Assembly: GCF_900199405.1 (NCBI RefSeq)
Contig: NZ_LT963430.1
Location: 186,001 to 250,000, forward strand
Length of the DNA stretch: 64,000 nt
Reading direction: 5' to 3'
From: Beduinella massiliensis
GTDB taxonomy: Bacteria; Bacillota; Clostridia; Christensenellales; Aristaeellaceae
Positions 61,540-64,000 of this stretch are shown in pieces. Numbering within the stretch: the stretch's first letter is position 1; every line of letters starts with the position of its first letter. A program made the position numbers and the translations under genes. The notes under the pieces are model-generated. The model was given only the letters and a program-made list of their open reading frames with translations, was not told the DNA's origin and ran no database searches.

Positions 61540-62514
61540 ATGCAAGCAATCGACTGTCTGGTCACCAATCTGAACTGGGAGACGCACCACAGGCAGAAGC
61601 TGGAGCAGGCGCTACCGGAGGCGCGGATTGTCTACATAGAGCCGGGGGATACGCAGGCGCTGAACGCCGCGCTGCCGGAGGCGACGGTGGCCGTCATCAT
61701 GGGAAAACCCGACGTACGCGCGGCAAAACACCTCAAGTGGCTGCACTGGGACGCGGCCGGACTGGATGCGATCGCTAAACCGGAGTTCATTCACAGCGGT
61801 TTTGTCATCACAGGTTCCGCCGGAAGGTCTGCTCCCGCGCTGGCGGAACACGTCTTTTATTTTATGCTGTGCCACGCCTATCATGTGCGTACGGTGTTGG
61901 CGGCGCAGGATGCGCATCAATGGGGGTATCCGGGCCAACCGGAGATGAAGGCGCTCTTCTCTCAAACGATCGGTATCGTCGGCATGGGCAACACCGGCCG
62001 AGCGCTGGCTCAGCGCGCAAAGGCATTTGAAATGGAGGTGGTCGCCTATGACCGATCCGACGTTCAAAATCCCAATGTGGACGTCATGCTGAGCGCGGAA
62101 CGGGGCGACAGTCTAGACGAGCTGGTGCGCCGCAGTGATTTTATCGTCATGTGCTGTGCGTTAACCGATCAGACGTACCACATGCTGGGCGAAAAACAGT
62201 TCGCGATGATGAAGCCAGGCGCGGTGGTCGTCAACATCGGACGAGGAAAAACCATCGACGAGGCGGCGATGCTGCGTGCCCTGCGTGAGGGACGCATCGC
62301 AGGCGCGGGATTGGACACGTTCGAGGAAGAGCCGATGAAGCCGGACAACCCCGTATGGGATACCCCCAACCTGCTGGCGACGCCGCACTTCACGCCTGCA
62401 TGCCCGGATAAGCTGGGCCGTTCGCTCGACATCGTGCTTCAAAACGTGGAGCGTTTCCACCGCGGCGAGGAACTGATGAATCGCCTGCGTCCGGAGGACC
62501 TTTTTACGAAATAG
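61540..62514 (+). CDS. D-2-hydroxyacid dehydrogenase
   Basis: A 324-residue NAD(P)-dependent oxidoreductase. The nucleotide site is GIVGMGNTGRALAQRAKAF, the substrate arginine is in VVNIGRGKTIDE, the glutamate in LDTFEEEPM and the catalytic histidine in TPHFTPA. The class interconverts 2-oxo and D-2-hydroxy acids (glyoxylate/hydroxypyruvate reductase or phosphoglycerate dehydrogenase-like). Near garR and the acyl kinase, a glyoxylate or hydroxypyruvate reductase role fits the region, but the substrate is not decided by the sequence. Confidence 0.88.
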   Translation: MQAIDCLVTNLNWETHHRQKLEQALPEARIVYIEPGDTQALNAALPEATVAVIMGKPDVRAAKHLKWLHWDAAGLDAIAKPEFIHSGFVITGSAGRSAPALAEHVFYFMLCHAYHVRTVLAAQDAHQWGYPGQPEMKALFSQTIGIVGMGNTGRALAQRAKAFEMEVVAYDRSDVQNPNVDVMLSAERGDSLDELVRRSDFIVMCCALTDQTYHMLGEKQFAMMKPGAVVVNIGRGKTIDEAAMLRALREGRIAGAGLDTFEEEPMKPDNPVWDTPNLLATPHFTPACPDKLGRSLDIVLQNVERFHRGEELMNRLRPEDLFTK

Positions 62515-62553
62515 CGGCCTTGGGCCGTAAAGAGAAAAGAGGAGGTACCCAAA

Positions 62554-64000
62554 ATGAAAAGAAATTCCCGAATCTTGGCATGCCTGATCGCCTTGTGCAT
62601 GCTGACCGCGTTGCTACCGCTGGCGGCACTGGCGGAGGACGCGAACACGCCCACGTTGACCATCTGGTGCGCGTTTGAGAACAATGCCGCCAAGTCGGTC
62701 TCCAACTACGCGGACCTGCCGCTGTATCAGGAACTGCAAAAGCGCCTGGGCGTCAAGCTCGTGTTTCAGCATCCGCCGACGGGCATGGAAGCCGATCAGT
62801 TTAAACTTCTCGTCGCTTCCAAGGATCTGCCCGACATCATCGAGTACGACTGGTTCACGCAGTACCCGAAAGGGCCGCAGCGTGCGATCGACGATGGCGT
62901 CATCATTCCGCTCAACGAGTACATGGAAGCGGGGCTCACGCCGAATCTGTCCGCAAAGCTGGGGGACGACCCGGAATTGGATGCGAGCGTGAAGACCTAC
63001 ACGGGCAATTACTACGTCTTTCCCTTTATCCGCGACACGGCGCTGATGGAGCAAAAGGGCGGCGGCATTACGGTACGCAAGGACGTGCTCGATTCGCTCG
63101 GCCTGGAAGTCCCCACGACGATCGCTGAATGGGAGGCCGCCTTTGAAAAAATGCAGCAGGCCGGTTTTGAACATCCATTCACCGCGATTTTCAAGGATTT
63201 GCACACTAACGACTCTACCTGGGTCGGAGCATGGGGCATCGCGTATGGATTCTATCAGGTGGACGGCGAGGTGCGCTTTGGGCAGGTTCAGCCTGAATAC
63301 AGGCAGTATCTGGAGACCATGGCGCGCTGGTTTGAAAAGGGCTATATCGACCCGGATCTGCTGACGAACGATAATGCGGCACTGGACGGCAAGATGACCT
63401 CCGGCAGCGCGGCGGTTACCTATCGCTCTCCTGATTCCGGCATCGGCGTATGGACGAAGGCGATGCGTCCGGCGAACCCCGACGTGATGCTCGTAGCCGC
63501 ACCTTATCCGACGCTGGAAAAGGGCGAGACGCGATACATCGCACAGCCCAACTATCGCTATCAGGCAGCCTATTCCGCGGCGATCACGACCTCGTGCAAG
63601 GACGTCGAACTTGCTTTGAAAGTGCTGGATTATGCCTACAGCCCGGAAGGGCAGCTGCTGTATAACTTCGGCGTCGAAGGCGTGAGCTTTGAATACGACG
63701 AGAACGGTGAGCCGCAGTTTACCGATCTCATCAAGAATAATCCGGACGGCCTGACGCTGAAGGAAGCGATGATTCTCTATTGCCGCAATACATCCGGAGG
63801 CCCGTTTGAAAAGGCGGTGGGACCGATCATTTCCCAACGGACCTATCAGGAGCAGCTCGACGCGCCGATCATCTGGTTTAAATCGGTGGATTGGAGCCGC
63901 TCGTTGCCGCGCATCGTCTACTCTGGTGAGGAATCGGCGGAATACGCCACGATCATGAACGAAATCAACGTGCTGACGGAAGAAATGACCGTCAAGATCA
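62554..64000 (+). CDS. Extracellular solute-binding protein (partial)
   Basis: 482 residues are visible and the frame runs off the window. AAAGAGGAGG precedes the ATG at 62554. A Sec signal peptide ending AALA (cleavage near residue 27) precedes EDANTPTLTIWCAFENNAA; no lipobox is present. The pattern LASKDLPDIIEYDWF, RKDVLDSLGLEVPTTIAEWE and YAYSPEGQLLYNFG places it in the same LplA/YtcQ-like family as the protein at 56.9 kb. It lies 39 bases after the dehydrogenase gene, so they are co-transcribed; permeases are expected beyond the window. Confidence 0.87.
   Translation, partial: MKRNSRILACLIALCMLTALLPLAALAEDANTPTLTIWCAFENNAAKSVSNYADLPLYQELQKRLGVKLVFQHPPTGMEADQFKLLVASKDLPDIIEYDWFTQYPKGPQRAIDDGVIIPLNEYMEAGLTPNLSAKLGDDPELDASVKTYTGNYYVFPFIRDTALMEQKGGGITVRKDVLDSLGLEVPTTIAEWEAAFEKMQQAGFEHPFTAIFKDLHTNDSTWVGAWGIAYGFYQVDGEVRFGQVQPEYRQYLETMARWFEKGYIDPDLLTNDNAALDGKMTSGSAAVTYRSPDSGIGVWTKAMRPANPDVMLVAAPYPTLEKGETRYIAQPNYRYQAAYSAAITTSCKDVELALKVLDYAYSPEGQLLYNFGVEGVSFEYDENGEPQFTDLIKNNPDGLTLKEAMILYCRNTSGGPFEKAVGPIISQRTYQEQLDAPIIWFKSVDWSRSLPRIVYSGEESAEYATIMNEINVLTEEMTVKI

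Noticed and set aside
62614-63837. Open frame antisense to the last binding protein
   Set aside because: Shadow frame; the sense frame is a clear solute-binding protein running off the window.

Overview
The window looks like the chromosome of a GC-rich (estimated by eye near 60%) low-branching Firmicute of the class Clostridia. The reasons are strong AGGAGG-type ribosome binding sites, consensus sigma-A promoters with 16-17 bp spacers, a T-box leader before leuS, Rho-independent terminators, CsoR copper control, tandem type I signal peptidases and the CPBP, YugP and DUF951 families. A Christensenellales-like gut anaerobe is a guess from the overall style; no 16S or marker phylogeny is available here. 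Gene density is high, and the many long open frames antisense to GC-rich genes were treated as shadows.

Layout. 0-7 kb: PadR/HAAS pair, two small XRE regulators, a DUF815 ATPase, a 25-codon membrane microORF, argS, a cluster of DnaA boxes, a DUF1858 redox protein and a DUF1861 propeller protein. 7.2-13.7 kb: a complete peptide/oligosaccharide-type (family 5) ABC importer with a long regulated leader. 13.8-17.7 kb: ECF-like sigma factor with a small membrane partner, DUF951, two signal peptidases I, a GT8 glycosyltransferase and a VTT membrane protein. 17.8-24.8 kb (minus strand): a degenerate-GGDEF/EAL/PAS phosphodiesterase, a polytopic membrane protein, a DUF606 transporter pair, a secreted beta-helix-like protein and an AraC regulator divergent from kduI-kduD (pectin/uronate catabolism, 25-26.7 kb). 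26.8-41 kb: DUF3877, a CPBP protease, a broken small gene, a copper operon (copA with a fused CopZ domain, csoR), an HTH/TPR regulator, YugP protease, GH13 amylase, CorA, leuS under T-box control and a flavin reductase.

41.2-47 kb is an AT-richer accessory segment that starts directly after a tRNA-Thr gene. It carries gene debris, an FRG-domain protein, a protein with an aegerolysin-like N-terminus fused to further beta-rich segments, an intact IS3-family element and the decayed remains of an IS91-like (Y2/HUH) transposase.

47-64 kb is a catabolic region. A tightly overlapping operon encodes DUF1116 (AllG/YahG-like), FdrA without the phosphohistidine, a separate 61-residue FdrA C-terminal domain, a divergent acetate-kinase-family enzyme in the place usually taken by carbamate kinase, and a GarR-type tartronate semialdehyde reductase. 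Beyond it a membrane-anchored AraC regulator stands divergent from a carbohydrate ABC importer (two permeases and a binding protein), a metallo-beta-lactamase-fold hydrolase and a glycosidase-like TIM-barrel protein. A D-2-hydroxyacid dehydrogenase and a further binding protein, cut by the window end, follow. The FdrA/DUF1116/acyl-kinase operon is the strongest candidate for an undescribed system: it suggests phosphorolytic acyl transfer giving an acyl phosphate whose energy is recovered as ATP. This is inference from gene content and active-site residues.
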